DNA of 64,000 nt from Brachynemurus nebulosus (taxonomy: Eukaryota; Arthropoda; Insecta; Neuroptera; Myrmeleontidae), in the NCBI GenBank assembly GCA_035578155.1, contig JAPWDM010000008.1, forward strand, positions 6,565,847-6,629,846, in the 5' to 3' direction. A program made the translations under genes and the position numbers. This document shows, piece after piece, positions 47,758 through 60,101 of the stretch (the first letter of the stretch is position 1; each line of letters opens with the position of its first letter). The notes under the pieces were generated by a model. It was not told the origin of the DNA. It made no database searches and saw only the letters and a program-made list of their open reading frames with translations.

Positions 47758-50700
47758 TTATGTATTTATGTATCAGCACGATAACTCTCGAACGAAACGT
47801 CCTAGGGTTACGAAATTTGGTGACAACGTTGGAAGTCCAAAAATCTTGGATGAGTTCTTCAGCCAGACACGTCGGATGCCAGGAACATGGTTTTTGTTCT
47901 TGCAAAAAATTAGTTTTTTGCCAAAATTTCCACTTATTCAAAAATTTTTGCCAAATTTTTTTACACCATTTAAAAGAGGAGAAAAAGTTACATAAAAAAG
48001 CTCTTTAAACTATTATTCTATGTCAACTAGTTTCCGAGAAAAACTAATTTTTATAAACGGAAATTCGCTATGTTATGCAGGATATTTATATAGTTGCCAC
48101 TATTCTGTGGTTGCCACAGTTAGATTCCAGTGACCACCAAATAATTGTGAATAGAAGTACGAAATTATTAATACAAATTAAATAATATTCGTCATATACA
48201 AATAAAAACATTTTAATAATTACCATTCGCCCTTCAGTGTGAATCGTTTTCCCTCTTCTAAAAAAATTTTTTGGTGTTGATGGTGGTGAGCTACTGTTTT
48301 CCATTTCCGTTAATATAACAAACCGTTTATAGAAATGAAATAAAATGAGCCAAAAGCAGAGAGTACGCACGTGCAAACTTCACCAGAACAAATATAAGGT
48401 AACACCGTAAACGTAAAATAAATTATGTTAATGTAACCCGAAATATTAATTTTATATTAATATTTCTAATACATGATAGATATAAAATATAAATATCACA
48501 CTTTTATAATTGTTACTAAAAACTAAACTCTGTACGAACGCAGTGAATATTACGCAGTAACTAAATTGTAATTTTTAGCAGAAAAATTTCTAATAGGGTT
48601 GTTTTTAAAGTTCAAATTATTTTAGGATAATTCCATAAACTGATATAAAAGCACCGACACCACAGGGGAGACAAATTTTAATTATTTCATATCTAAGAAT
48701 TTTAGGTAAATAAACTATGCAATAAAATTTTTCAAAAAAGCCCAGAAATAAATTGTAGAAAGTGGTTGGGTAATAAAACAATTTATTATCCTGTTTTTGA
48801 AGAAATTTAACAAAAGTTGAAAAAACTTATGATAAACACGTTAAATATAATCTTTGTTCAAATATTCTAAAAATGAAAATGAGAAAGATGAGAACATTTC
48901 ATAAAAATAATATTATTTGATAATAAATTAGTAAATAAGAATTTGATTTAACTTCAAAATCAAAATTTCAGCTTGTCATTGATAATACATAATATGTTAT
49001 TGTTAATATGTACAGCTGGACCACCGATTGGTAATCACATACAATGTTTGGTGTATGTTGTTGGGGGTTATTCATACTTGTTTTTACTATTCAAACTGTT
49101 CATAATTTTATAACTATAGAAACAACCATACACGCTCTGTATAGTATTATAAGATTACAAAAAAAATTAATTAAAAAGGCTTAATTTCGGTTAAAAAATA
49201 CTTTTCGCAAAAAATACTAAAACCATCAGTTAGATAAAATTGATTTTTAGCCTTTTATTTTTGTAATTAAAGTTATATTTATAAATGTAATTGGAAAATA
49301 CATTAACTTTATGTGTAAGTGTACAAGCAATTCTGTAAGACATTACTTTCTATGTTATGTATGGTTGCTTTATCTCCTCCCTTTCGTCACTCACCCGACG
49401 AAATCGGGTCCAAATAGTCACGACACATCTGTAAGTCACTGGGCCGATTCGTATCGGCGTAAGCCCAAGCCACTTGCATACATTTTGAATCACTTTGTGC
49501 TTCTTTTGAAGAACGTATGGAGGGTAGAGGTAAGGAGAAGTATCTTCATATACATATAAAAAGTGGCCCCAAAAGTGGATGAAATTTAGATGGCGCTAGT
49601 GTAGTAAAATTCTTAGATTTAAAACTAAGCGCTGAAAATTTTAAAACTGAAACAACAGTTTTTATTGTTTTTAACAGTTTTAATTGTTATATTTAATTCA
49701 ATTTTTATTGTTTTTATATTTAATTCAATTTTTATTGTTTTTAATTCAATTTTTATTGTTTTTAACAGTTAGTATTTCCCTTTGGCATACTTCACTTCAC
49801 TTATAATCGCTAAGTTCAGATCGAACCCTGATTGCTTATCAGCGCCGTTCTGGTTACTTATTGAACTATTATTTCATCAAATTCTGGGGCCACTTTTTCG
49901 ATTCAAGTCCCATATGAGATACTCCTCCTTACCTCTACCCACCATAACTGAACGCTAATAGTTGACTATAAACTATGTATGTTAGAATCGTCGTATCATA
50001 GAGATGTACATGATATGATTTTATTCACAGAGTGCTAATTTAAATACAAAAGTAATATTGTACTAGATTTTAGATAAAATTTCTTATTAATACAATAATA
50101 TTTTCAAGTTGTTAGAAAATGTGTTGTTAATTATTTAGAATTTAGCTAATTCATGTGAATGAATTTTTTTAATGAAAATAATTTGCATTTTTAATAATAA
50201 AATAGGAATATTTTTATTGGAAAGGGAAATATATAAAAAATAAAATAACAAAAAATTCTCATTACAATGGGAATGAGATATTTTCTCGGGGTAAATTTCT
50301 CCATTTTTTCTGCTAACAATATGCTAAATTCGAACAAACTCAAAGAATCTATTTTTTGTATCATTTAAAATATAGTTTTCCACAGGAATGAGATATTCCC
50401 ACGGGATTTGGATATTTTCCCGGGGTAAAAGTAGCCTGTATCCTTTTCCGTCCCTTCTGTTAACAATAAAGTTTAAAATCAATTATCCGGTTTTTTTTTA
50501 TAGTCAACTCGTGTGATTTAACACAGTTTCCCTCGGGAATGAAATATTTTCCCACGATAAAAATAGCCTGTAACCGTCTCTGTCCTGCAATCTATGTGTA
50601 TAAAAAAGTTTCAAGTTGATTGGTTAAGCTATTGAGGCGTGAAAACAAGTCAAACAAACTCACTGTATTAGTTAGGATGTGTCCCTAAATATAGACATAC

Positions 50701-53541
50701 GACATACTGATATGTTATGTCAATTGCATAACTGTACATGCCCTGTCTAAAAATTAAAATAAATATGTTTTTTAGGTTTTGAATGTTCAGCGGGTATTGC
50801 ACATAATAAAATTTTAGCGAAACTGGTGTGTGGAATTAATAAACCAAATAAACAGACGGTTTTGCCGCATGAAAATGTGCAAATATTGTATCGTGAATTA
50901 CCGATTAGAAAAATAAAATCGCTTGGCGGCAAATTTGGTGAATCACTGTCTGAAGATTTAGGTATAACGTACATGTCCGAGCTTGAAAAATTTAGTGAAA
51001 AATATTTACAACAGAAATATGACGTAAAAACAGGGTAAAGTATACTAATATTTTATAAAAAAAAATATTTTTTTATTATTGGCGACGCAAAGATTCTCAC
51101 TCACGCCTCTGGTGGTAAAATTAGAACTAGCATCAAGTAAAAATATACGTATACGATTACTGGGCGGTATAAAATCTAGTAATCTGCGCATAATTTGTAT
51201 GGTACATTTTTCTATCGACAATTAAACGTATATAAAAATTTTTACTTGATACAGCTTCTAATTTAAAAAACCAGGAGCGCTCGCGTAATCTTTGCGTCGC
51301 CAATATATTTTTGAATCTTCAAAAATTCAAAAAATGACATTTAAAACATCAAAATATTGTACTTACCAGCTTTATTGAAAATCGTAAAACTTGGATACGC
51401 GAACTAGTGGTCAAAAAAATAACTACTGTCAGTAGGCAAGGTTTGTTGATTAGATTTTGACAATTTACAAAATTTATGTTTACAAACTACAAACTGCTGA
51501 CATTTTTGAATGTCATTCTAATTTTTTCATAATAATTTATTGTTTTTAAATAAAAACGGACAATTTCAAATTGCTACCATTTTTTTTAAATATCAGTTTT
51601 TACCATCTGGTGACAAATCAAAAAACTAGTGCTGATAGGCTAAATATTAAACCACGCCTCCATTTGATTTCCTAAAAAAGATTCAATAAAAAAAATTCTG
51701 CTCTGTTTGCAATTCCGGAGCAAAGAAGACGTCACACATCTTTATCAGATGAAACAGAACTATCTGTGTAAAGTGCAACTTTAAAGTCCCCTTAACTTTG
51801 TTAGTTATTGAGATACCTTAATTTTTTTTACACTTGTTTGATTTTATTTTAATTTTTATTTTCACTCATAAAAAAATGGTAGACTTCTTCATTGGCTAAT
51901 TTTTTGGCAATTTCCCAAACTTTGTGCCAACGAAATTCCGTAAAGTTTTCTTTTTTCGTGATTGATTTGCAAGCAAAACAATTAAAAAAGTAGATAAAAA
52001 TTTTTGGACACGTTTAATTTTCGTTAAAAAATATTAAATATATTAAGGATTGCGTTTAGTAAGTAAATAACCCATTTTCCTTTTTTTTTTTTAAATTTGA
52101 GCAAATCTTGTTTGATACCTGATGATGAGCTAATCGCTCGAAACCGGTTCGTAATTTAAACAATTAAATATAGTAAAAAGTTGACCACGCAAATTATTTT
52201 CGTATTTATTTACAAAGGGAAATACTAGAAAGAAAAACAAACAATTTAATTTAATTATCATATTTATTTATTACTAAATAATATAATTTCTAAGAGGAGT
52301 AGTAAAAAGTGCCATCACATAAAACGCTTTACATAAATAAAAAATTAAATTTTACTAAATCAATCAAAAAAAAAGAAAATTTGACAGCTTTATAGGTTGG
52401 CACAAAATTTGGGAATTAGCTAATTTTTTTTTATATCAGAAGCTGGCTATATAATATCGCAAGAGGCATCAACACGGATCCGGTAAATATTCGTCTCTGT
52501 CCAAAATCAATCGGTTGTTGTAAACGTTTCCCCGGCAAAACATCTTTGAGAACACCCGAAGATATTCAACATTGGACGAGTGAATTGGCGAGCGAAATAT
52601 CGGATCGTTTAAACAAAGAACTCGCGGACAATAATCGACGAGCCACTCACATGATTGTCAATTATACACTAGAAATTAATGGTAAAAATATATCAAGTTC
52701 TAAATCTCGGCCACTCCCCTCATACGATCACAATAAAATTGCCGCAGACGCTTTTGAAGTAGTGCATAAAGCTAACACAATGATTGGTGCAACATATAAA
52801 AATCCTGTCACATATTTAGGCATCATTGCCGGCAAATTTGACGAGGGTAATCAAAACATACAAAATTTTTTCAACAAAACTAACTCCACCAGCTCGAAAA
52901 ATAATTCAAAATCAATCGAAAATATCGAAGATCAACAGGTGGATTTAGTATTTCAACCATCCTGTTCGGGTACGTCATTTTTCACGAACATTTTAAAAGG
53001 AAAAGGTCAACAAAAAGAGGAGCGGCCCCAGAAAGAACCTTGCAGCACCCCCATCGAAAATAAAGAAAACCAAGATAACTCAATCTCCGAATATCAATTA
53101 TGTTCTGAATGTAACAAACAAATACCTATCGCGGACGTTGACGCGCATGCGGACTATCATTACGCATTGAAAATAGCCGCGGAAGGAAAAGTGAAAAGTG
53201 AACCGAAAACTGGAACTGATAAATCGACGACGAAAGTGATTACGACATTTTTTCAAAAATTACCGGAACCGCGCGATAATGAACCAATGGAAATTTGTGA
53301 TCAGTGCAATCAGTCGATTTTGTTACGTGAATTTTTGGAACATTTAGATTATCATGCAGCGAAAAAACTGAACGATGAGATTAATAAACAGCGAGTAGTT
53401 GCGTCTCAAACACCTCAAACAAGTCAAAAAGTGAAAACGGTTGCGAAAGTGACTAATGCAAAACGTAATATTAAAAATAATAGTGAAAATTCAGCAAATA
53501 AAAAAATGAAATCTATTGTTAATTTTTTTAAAGCGTCATAA
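43172..53541 (+). CDS. POLH: DNA polymerase eta (translesion Y-family polymerase), five coding exons
   Basis: Coding exons 43172-43305, 43379-43513, 46700-46998, 50776-51034 and 52440-53541 join in frame to 642 codons with GT-AG introns of 73, 3186, 3777 and 1405 bp. The start is the ATG of MAHLERVIVLVDMDCFY. Family knowledge: polymerase eta inserts nucleotides opposite UV lesions during replication in the nucleus. Seen: metal-binding D12 and D115-E116 (SIDEAYMD), Q37 and R60 at the places of the human finger residues Q38 and R61, the GGGIIAVNYPAR block, the little-finger region from SWLYNIARG and IGCCKRFPGK. The C-terminal tail has two C2H2 ubiquitin-binding zinc fingers (C497-H516 and C562-H581, both C-X2-C-X11-H-X3-H), FF motifs (QNFF, SFF, TTFF) and a terminal PCNA-binding motif MKSIVNFF (632-639). 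Human POLH has one such zinc finger. Introns are full of MITEs; the reading frame is intact. Confidence 0.95.
43805..44298. mobile_element. MITE family M1 in POLH intron 2
   Basis: Inverted ends GGCTAATTCCCAAATT with GTGCCAACGAAA, mirrored by TTCGTTGGCAC and AATTTGGGAAATT. A second, oppositely oriented copy is in intron 4. Central text 'gaaaatgggttatttactta' is shared. Confidence 0.75.
44299..45876. repeat. POLH intron 2: R1 and minisatellite fragments
   Basis: 44885-45180 belongs to family R1 ('gcgataactctcgaatgaag'). 45275-45560 holds two to three inverted monomers of the 120-bp minisatellite ('ccgattttgaaaa'). 45800-45876 resembles 42300-42355. No gene. Confidence 0.6.
45877..46560. mobile_element. 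hAT-like MITE in POLH intron 2
   Basis: 684 bp. Ends CAGGGGCGTAGC and GCTACGTCACTG, flanked by CTATCATA and CTATAATA (7 of 8 identical; 45869-45876 and 46561-46568). A related empty site appears at 42345-42360. It includes an end of the 10801-13212 element (46150-46275). Confidence 0.7.
47588..48085 (-). repeat. Dispersed repeat R1 with (TA)n in POLH intron 3
   Basis: Inverted counterpart of 22562-22912: 'gaaattcagctattacagta', 'gggactatggcaaaaat', (TA)n at 47682-47755, 'ataactctcgaacgaaacgt'. It ends in the R1 terminus near 48085. Confidence 0.7.
48224..48304 (-). CDS. Possible first coding exon of an unidentified (transposon?) gene
   Basis: On the minus strand ATG at 48304 opens MENSSSPPSTPKNFFRRGKT and ...HTEGRM, followed by a donor-like GTAATT at 48223. 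The S/P-rich start followed by 'RRGKTIHTEGR' resembles N-termini of transposon-associated proteins I have seen in insects, but no further exon was found. Tentative. Confidence 0.25.
49519..49942. mobile_element. Nested pair of MITEs in POLH intron 3
   Basis: Outer inverted ends 'gggtagaggtaaggagaag' / mirror at 49918-49939. Inner ends AAAAGTGGCCCCA / TGGGGCCACTTTT at 49559-49897. The interior has a short tandem repeat of 'caatttttattgttttt' (49697-49770). Confidence 0.6.
50250..50700 (+). repeat. Interspersed repeat in POLH intron 3
   Basis: Two diverged direct blocks with 'gggaatgagatattttc' / 'gggaatgaaatattttc' and 'agcctgta', ending 'ttcaagttgattggttaagc' and 'ttagttaggatg'. Such endings are common in insect Helitron or RTE-type repeats. 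Related to 1857-2050. Confidence 0.4.
51895..52424. mobile_element. MITE family M1 in POLH intron 4
   Basis: Inverted relative to 43805-44298, with the same ends ('aatttcccaaactttgtgcc' / 'ttggcacaaaatttgggaat'). A ~95-bp insertion at 52105-52200 is bounded by CAAA and contains a hammerhead-like core (CTGATGA ... GAAAC, 52126-52155). Confidence 0.75.
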
Positions 53542-53557
53542 ATTGTTTTTTTTCTAT

Positions 53558-53563
53558 AATAAA
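53558..53563 (+). promoter_or_regulatory. Polyadenylation signal AATAAA of POLH
   Basis: AATAAA 17 bp after the POLH stop codon, in a T-rich context. Position is short but plausible for a compact 3' UTR; further AATAAA-like hexamers are frequent in this AT-rich DNA. Confidence 0.5.
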
Positions 53564-53769
53564 TTTATTTTTTTAATTTTATAAATTTTTTTTATTTATT
53601 AATACTGAAAATGTTTACAGGGACTTTTAGAGTACTTGTACTAGAAACTTGAAATCTGATATAAATGTAGATCTTGCCCTAAAAAATTGAAAACAAAAAA
53701 ATTGATTAAAATATTCTCATTTACAGTTGAACTTCAAGAAGTACAACAGAACGTCCCCTTCTCCACTCG

Positions 53770-54797
53770 ATGGGGTATTTGACAGTATCAAAGAAAAACA
53801 ATAAAAACAAATTTTAATGAAAAATGATAATAAAAGACAGCAATTTATTATGTTAATTCATCCTGACTATCATTATTTAATCTTAAAAAAAAAATAGTAT
53901 TTTTCAGCTATAAATTACGTCAGCAGAAATGGGCTGTGACGTTGCTTTCTCTTATATTTCAACACTGTCGCCACTAGGGTCGCTACGTAAACTCCGGTTA
54001 GCAAACATAACTATGGAAATTAATTTGAATTTAATTATTTTTTTAAAAATCAACAATTTTTTTTCCTAGTTATAAGAAAAATAAACAGTTTTTTTTCTTA
54101 GTTACATGACACCTGTTGCTATCTAGAGAATGTGACGTAATTGAAGCTAATGAACGTTTTCGCACAAATTTTGAGAATAAATATTAAATTAATTTTTTCT
54201 AACGATTTTCGGCATTATTTTTAAAGATTAAAATGGGGTATTTGACAGTATTTAAAAAAATACCTATTTTGATTTTTAAATAATTGTTCGAGTCATAATG
54301 ATACTGAATATTGCTTTTTTACAAGTTATTTCATTCAAAAATATAAAAATTTTAATTAAATAAAATTACAAAATTTACGTTAAAAATGACGTAATCAAAA
54401 ACATAGAGCAAAAGCAGCTTACGTCACAAGCTCGTTCGAATATGTGGGTATTATATTGTAGTTAGGAAAAAAACTGTTTACTTTTTTGGTAACTATGAAA
54501 GAAAATTTTCATTATTAATTTTCATTACTAGACCTACTACTAATACTCAGTGTTTTGGCGAAGCATCGTTTTGGCGATCTTTTTAAAAACTGAAATTTTA
54601 TCGGTGATTTTTATTAAAAATATAGTACAAAATAATTTAAAAATGTGTATTATGAGTTTAGTAATAAGTAATAAACACACTAAGATGGTTTTTAAAAAAT
54701 TGTCAAATACCCCATTATATGTATACATGTATAATACATAAATATGCGTATTTTAATATAGTTTCCCAAAATTAGTCAAATTCCCCATTGTGGTGCT
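53770..54797. mobile_element. Transposon-like region with ATGGGGTATTTGAC ends
   Basis: Left ATGGGGTATTTGACAGTAT (53771) and right GTCAAATTCCCCAT (54777-54790), with an inner inverted pair at 54234 and 54703. Probably one element nested in a relative. Noncoding. Confidence 0.5.
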
Positions 54798-54829
54798 TGG
54801 AGTTGAAGTGACGATCCAAAGAAATATTT

Positions 54830-55120
54830 TTTTTGACGTAACTTTTTATAAATAAAATAATTTTTAAGGTTATATGAATTTGAATATTTGAATGAAAGTG
54901 ATTTAAGAAGACGCCAAAATTAGGCATTTAATTTTTTTTTGGATCGTCACTTGTTTTTTTCGGAGGAAAAACGTTTGAAAGAAATATTTTTTTCTACGGG
55001 AGCGTTATTTTTTTACCCTTTCGCGGGCGTCACTTAGGGTAGGTCCAGCTCTGATGAAATTATTTCACGCCATTTACGAAATAAAATTACTTCTAACACA
55101 ACAAAAATTATAAGTTTTAT
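54830..55120. other. Repeat fragment, nothing coding
   Basis: 'gacgatccaaag' (54812) and 'ggatcgtcac' (54942) are inverted; otherwise AT-rich. Confidence 0.35.
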
Positions 55121-55159
55121 AAACTTTATTTAAATAAAGGAAAAAATAATAATAATACG

Positions 55160-56190
55160 TCATAAGGTAAAAGCCCGGTAATTGACCCTGGCCCAGTTTC
55201 TGAACTTTTCAACTTTGTTATAAATTAATAAAAAAACTATATTTTAAATAAGAAAAAAAATAAATTCTTAATTTAATGTAATCTATTCTGTGTCTAATGA
55301 ACAGCAATTTAAAAAGTTTAGAATATATTAACTAAATAAAAAAAAATTTTTAAGTTTAAAATGTGTGTAAAAACTATTTTTTTGGTAGTTTCCTAACAGT
55401 TTATGTTACAAAGTACTCATTTTGATCTGTGCAATATTCATCATGTAAGTATGAAAACTTAATTAAAAATATATGAGCAGGTTAATATTTGTTTAAAATT
55501 TATTTTAAAATATTTATAAAATACCTTAAGAATGATTTTTATTATTGAAATATGAGGGTCAATTACTAGGCTCACTTCTAAAGTGGTATGGCCCAATTAA
55601 ATTCTAACCAGTTTTTGTTAGTTATTTTGTTATTTATAGTTATCTTCGATTAGTTTTTGTTATTTTTCATAACGTATATAACATTAAACATTCATTTTTA
55701 TCAATAAAAAATTATCTATAAATTAAATTTTAAAAAACTGTATTTTTAAATTTAAGAATCAGAAACTAGGCCACTGTCGGGGTCAAAAACTGTTACATGA
55801 GAAATTTTGAAGGTCAAAAACTGGGTCCTTTTTGTCAATTTTTAAAACATTAATTTAAATTATTAATTCAATTCAAATAATTATTTTACTAAATAATAAA
55901 CAAATACTTTACTTTGCAAAATACCACGTTTGTTTTTGAAACTGTGACAATAAACGTGGTATTTTGCAAAGTAAAGTATTTGTTTATTATTTACAAATAT
56001 GGAATACCATAAAGTAACGCTCAAATCTATTAAAATTATTTTACTTGTATGACTTTATTTTGAAAGCCATAAACTAGTTGATAAAATTATTAATTGTCTC
56101 TTAAGTTTAAACTTATATTTATTACTGTCGTTTAACCTCAGCCGTCACTCTTAAAAGGTCAGAAACTAGGCCCGTTACCTTAAATGTTAT
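55160..56190. mobile_element. Transposon-like element with inner palindrome
   Basis: Ends 'ataaggtaaaagcccggta' and 'cccgttaccttaaat' are an imperfect inverted pair. The phrase 'agaaactaggcc' and relatives recur inside. 55888-55992 is a near-perfect palindrome ('caaatactttactttgcaaa' and mirror). No coding sequence. Confidence 0.5.
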
Positions 56191-56819
56191 ATTGTTTTAA
56201 TAATTTGATTTGAGTCTACCCTATTCATTCTAAAATGTCATATTGTCAATAGTGACAATATGATATTTTACTCTCTCTCACTTTCTCTTTCTATAAAAAA
56301 AGTGACACAAATATCTTTTTTAAAATCTATCAGTGGTGTTTATTGAATACCACTAATACAAAATTTATACATGTAACTAACTTTATGGAATTTTTTATTA
56401 CTATTTAACTCTTTTAAACAAACCACATAGAAAAATTTTTCCATCTCAAAATGCCCGACTTTTTACTGTCAGTGATAAAAGTACAATAGACAAGGTTACA
56501 AAAAATGAAAAAGAAAAAAAATCAAAGATCTCAACATCAAAAAAGTGAACCCTAGAAATTTACAAAATTATACGAAACTATGTTGATAAAATTGAACATT
56601 ATTTAGAATTATACCGTATTTCGAAAAATCTGTCACAGATGGCGGCACCTGTACCAGTGAATATATACATATCACAGCATTTTGAGCCGCCATATTATAG
56701 GACGAGTTAACTCATCTTAATCATTTAAAGAGTTAATAAAATAATTTTTTCTAACGATTTTCGACAGTCAAATTTCCCCTTAGGATTAAGTCTCTCGTCT
56801 ACTAATCTAGTATTATTTT
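56191..56819. other. 3' flank of gene D
   Basis: 56780-56819 is homologous to the 3' flank of gene E (63285-63325, 'aataatactagattagtag'), i.e. conserved 3' UTR of the duplicated pair. Otherwise unremarkable. Confidence 0.45.
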
Positions 56820-58499
56820 TCACCACATTATGTGAGATTGTTTATGTAATTTCAAAACACTTTTATCAAAATATGTTCTAGGACATACATCGCATTTATA
56901 ACGTCCCTCACCACTATGAATTTTTTCATGTACTTTTAAATTTTCTTTCCGATTAAATGTTTTCGAACATACATTGCACTCAAACGGTTTCTCACCACTG
57001 TGAATTACTTCATGCGTTTTTACATGTGTTAACTGAGTAAATGTTTTTGAACATATCTTACATTCGTATGGTTTCTTACCACTGTGAACTCTTTGGTGTC
57101 TATTTAAACCTTCGATTTGAGTGAATGTTTTAGCACATATGTTACATTCGTATCGTTTTTCACCACTATGAATTCGTTCATGTGTCATTAAATTAGCTGA
57201 ATCACTAAATGTTTTAGAACATACATTACACTGATATGGTTTTTCACCACTATGAATTCTTTCATGTCTTTTTAAATTACCTAACTGATTAAAAGTTTTA
57301 GTACACGTATTACACTGAAATTGTTTTTCACCACTGTGTATTCTTTCATGTATCTTTAAATTACCTGAAGTAATAAATGTTTTAGTACATATGTTACACT
57401 GAAATCGTCTTTCACCGCTGTGTATTCTTTCATGTATCTTTAAACCATCTGAAGTAGTAAATGTTTTAGTACATATGTTACACTCATATAGTTTTTCAGC
57501 ACTGTGAATTATTTCATGTCTTTTTAAATTACCTAACTGACTAAATGTTTTAGTACATATATTACACTGAAATTGTTTTTCACCACTGTGTATTCTTTCA
57601 TGTAGCTTTAAACTGCCTGAAGTAGTAAATGTTTTAGTACATATGTTACACTGAAATCGTCTTTCACCACTGTGTATTCTTTCATGTATCTTTAAACCAT
57701 CTGAAGTAATAAACGTTTTAGTACATATGTTACACTCATATAGTTTTTCAGCACTGTGAATTATTTCATGTCTTTTTAAATTACCTAACTGACTAAATGT
57801 TTTAGTACATATATTACACTGAAATTGTTTTTCACCACTGTGTATTCTTTCATGTAGCTTTAAACTGCCTGAAGTAGTAAATGTTTTAGTACATATGTTA
57901 CACTCATATGGTTTTTCACCACTATGAATTATTTCATGTCTTTTTAAATCACTTGGATATGTAAATGTTTTATTACATGTATCACACTGTAATAATTTTT
58001 GGCCAACATATGTAATTTTATGTTCTGTTAAATCCGTTGAATGATCTTCATCTATTTCATCTTGTTCAATTTTGAGTTCCGTATGCAAGCTATTTGAATT
58101 TATCAAATACTGACTCGATTCCTAAAATTATTCAAAAATTTGCCTAATTTTATATATCGGAATTTATAATCCAAATCCTATACTTACCAGTTTTATATTT
58201 TGCTCTTGTAAGTCTGTGAAATCTGTTAAACTATTATATTCTTGCGACAATTTAGTTGATTCAAAAATTTTATTTTCCGTAGACGAAGCTAAATTGTTCT
58301 CATCAACTTCATATTTTTCAAATTTAATTTCAAATGTATGATTAACAATATCATGAATAGGTTCATTCACTTCATCTTTCTCCCCTTTAATTTCAAAAAT
58401 ATGGAAACTTTCATGCACTGATTCATTCACTTCATCTTTCTCCACTTTAATTTCAAGTGTATGAAAATTTTCATCGACCGATTTCACCGATTTCTCCAT
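56820..58499 (-). CDS. Zinc-finger gene D, complete two-exon gene with fourteen C2H2 fingers
   Basis: Exon 1 58499-58188 (ATG of MEKSVKSVDENFHT; 104 codons, three acidic repeats with cores EIKVEKDE, EIKGEKDE, EIKFEKYE). Intron 58187-58122, only 66 bp (GTAAGT...TTTTAG, phase 0). Exon 2 58121-56820 (433 residues). The leader has NSLHTELKIEQDEIDEDHS, then fourteen Kruppel fingers. Fingers 2-4 and 5-7 are an almost exact three-finger duplication. Finger 14 (KCDVCPRTYFDKSVLKLHKQ) is shared with gene E. Predicted protein about 537 residues, nuclear, DNA-binding. This gene proves the splice model of the family because the intron is too short for doubt. All K-x-E cores keep the SUMO consensus, including LKIE in the leader. 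Head-to-head with gene E, 1.6 kb apart. Confidence 0.93.
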
Positions 58500-60101
58500 T
58501 TCCAATTTCTTATTTATTGTTTTAGTGTGTTTCTTCAAAGGGCAGCATAGACAAAGTTACTACATTTAAAAAAAAAAAAAAAGATATGTATATAAGCAAT
58601 TTAAAAACTTTGTACAAGCAATTTTTACACAAAATTATAAGTCCTCCGAAGGATATATTTTTCTTCAGTCCTAAAAAAATTAAATTTGCTTGATATACTT
58701 CATACATCCAATATACCTCCGTGCATCCAATAAAGTTAAATAATTTTAGTACAAAAATCACTAAAATTTGGTTGGCAATACTTTTCCCCTATACACTGGT
58801 TAAGGTCCGTCCACACGGCTCAAGCTTTACCACCGACCATGTCCCTGTCACTCTCCATTTAGTCTATTATAAAAAAAATGGACCGTTTTGTGACGTCGCT
58901 GTAACTAATATACCAGATGGCGTTGATTTACTAGGGGATAAAATTAGAGTCTTGACATGAGGTTTAATAGTTCGCTCTTTTTCATCTAAAATAAATTAGA
59001 AATAAATTAAATATTTAAAAAATACTTTAATTCAACCTAGAAAGATTAATTAAATTAAAAAATTTTAATTCTTCGTTAACACAGAACTTGGTGACGATAC
59101 TTTTGTGCTCAATCATATGGTAATTAATTTTGACATCTATTTGATGAAAAATGCTCACATGTCCCAACTCTATTAGCGCCACGTAACAAACTGTGACTAA
59201 AAGGTCCGTCATTGAAAACAAGTGGCAGGGACATGCCACCGACTTACTTGCGCAAACCAGGATTGTGCAAGTAAACATGTACGTAAATGTTACTTTTAAT
59301 AGTAGGAGTAGAAAAAACAATATTTTATCTACTTTCATTCATATTTTACTACATTAAATCCATAAAAACAAGTGATTTTACGGAATACGGTTCGTGTAAG
59401 TACAACTTGCACTTGACGATTTGTTTTATTTTTTACCTAACAATAATATATAATTATGTATGTATGTACTATTAGACCGGGAGATAGTAACAGGAAACCT
59501 TCCGCAATTTTCGCACTTAAGCTTCGGGAAGTATTGAAAGATATGAAAATTTTAAGAAATTTAAGGATAAATTTGAGTTCCACTCGCGTGGCTTTTATAT
59601 CGAAAATTAAGTTTTTTTTTGCCAAAAGAGGTGATTTTTGGCCTGATTTTCGCACTTACGCCATATGTACGTCGTTACGCGATAGCAAAAATGAAATTTC
59701 TGCAAAATTTTCCATCGCGGAACTACCGAAAATCGCAGAAGGTTTTCTGTTTTTATCTTACGGTCTATATAGCATATTTATACAAATACACAATCGTTTA
59801 TTGCAGGCAATTTATTTTTACTACTTAATATACCGACCAGTATTGTCATATGTATTTTTTCCTGTTCCACTTACTACTAAGTTGTTCTACTAACTACTGA
59901 TCTACTTGGCTAGGTATGAACAACGTACAAGGACCATTGCAAACACAGGTTTGCACAGCTAAGCTGCTAGTGTGTGGCCATCGTACCGTATTTTACGTTA
60001 ATTGCACAAACTTATTTGTACAAACTGAACGCTCAGGCAAGTAGTTGTCGTGTAGACGGGTCATTAGTCATTACAATAAAAAATGAGAAATCGTGTCGGA
60101 A
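58500..60101. other. Shared upstream region of the divergent D and E genes
   Basis: 58790-60060 is bounded by weak inverted words ('ggtccgtccacacg', 'cgtgtagacgggtc') and looks like an old transposon. It holds a MITE at 59469-59773. Any promoters lie close to the ATGs; no core promoter motif is convincing. Confidence 0.4.
59469..59773. mobile_element. MITE between D and E
   Basis: Inverted ends 'attagaccgggagatagtaa' with 'ggaaaccttccgcaatttt', mirrored at 59730-59773. Noncoding open frames across it are incidental. Confidence 0.5.

Noticed and set aside
52126..52160. Hammerhead ribozyme in the POLH intron 4 MITE
   Set aside because: Core CTGATGA, stem II GAGC/GCTC and GAAAC are present, but stem I pairs only if one base is bulged; probably a decayed relative of the motif at 24913.
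58500..58538. Upstream extension of gene D exon 1 (MKKHTKTINKKLE...)
   Set aside because: It requires a TTG start; the ATG at 58499 matches the conserved MEK start of the paralogues.
59456..59893. 145-codon open frame between D and E
   Set aside because: Runs straight through a MITE with inverted ends; composition matches noncoding flanks.
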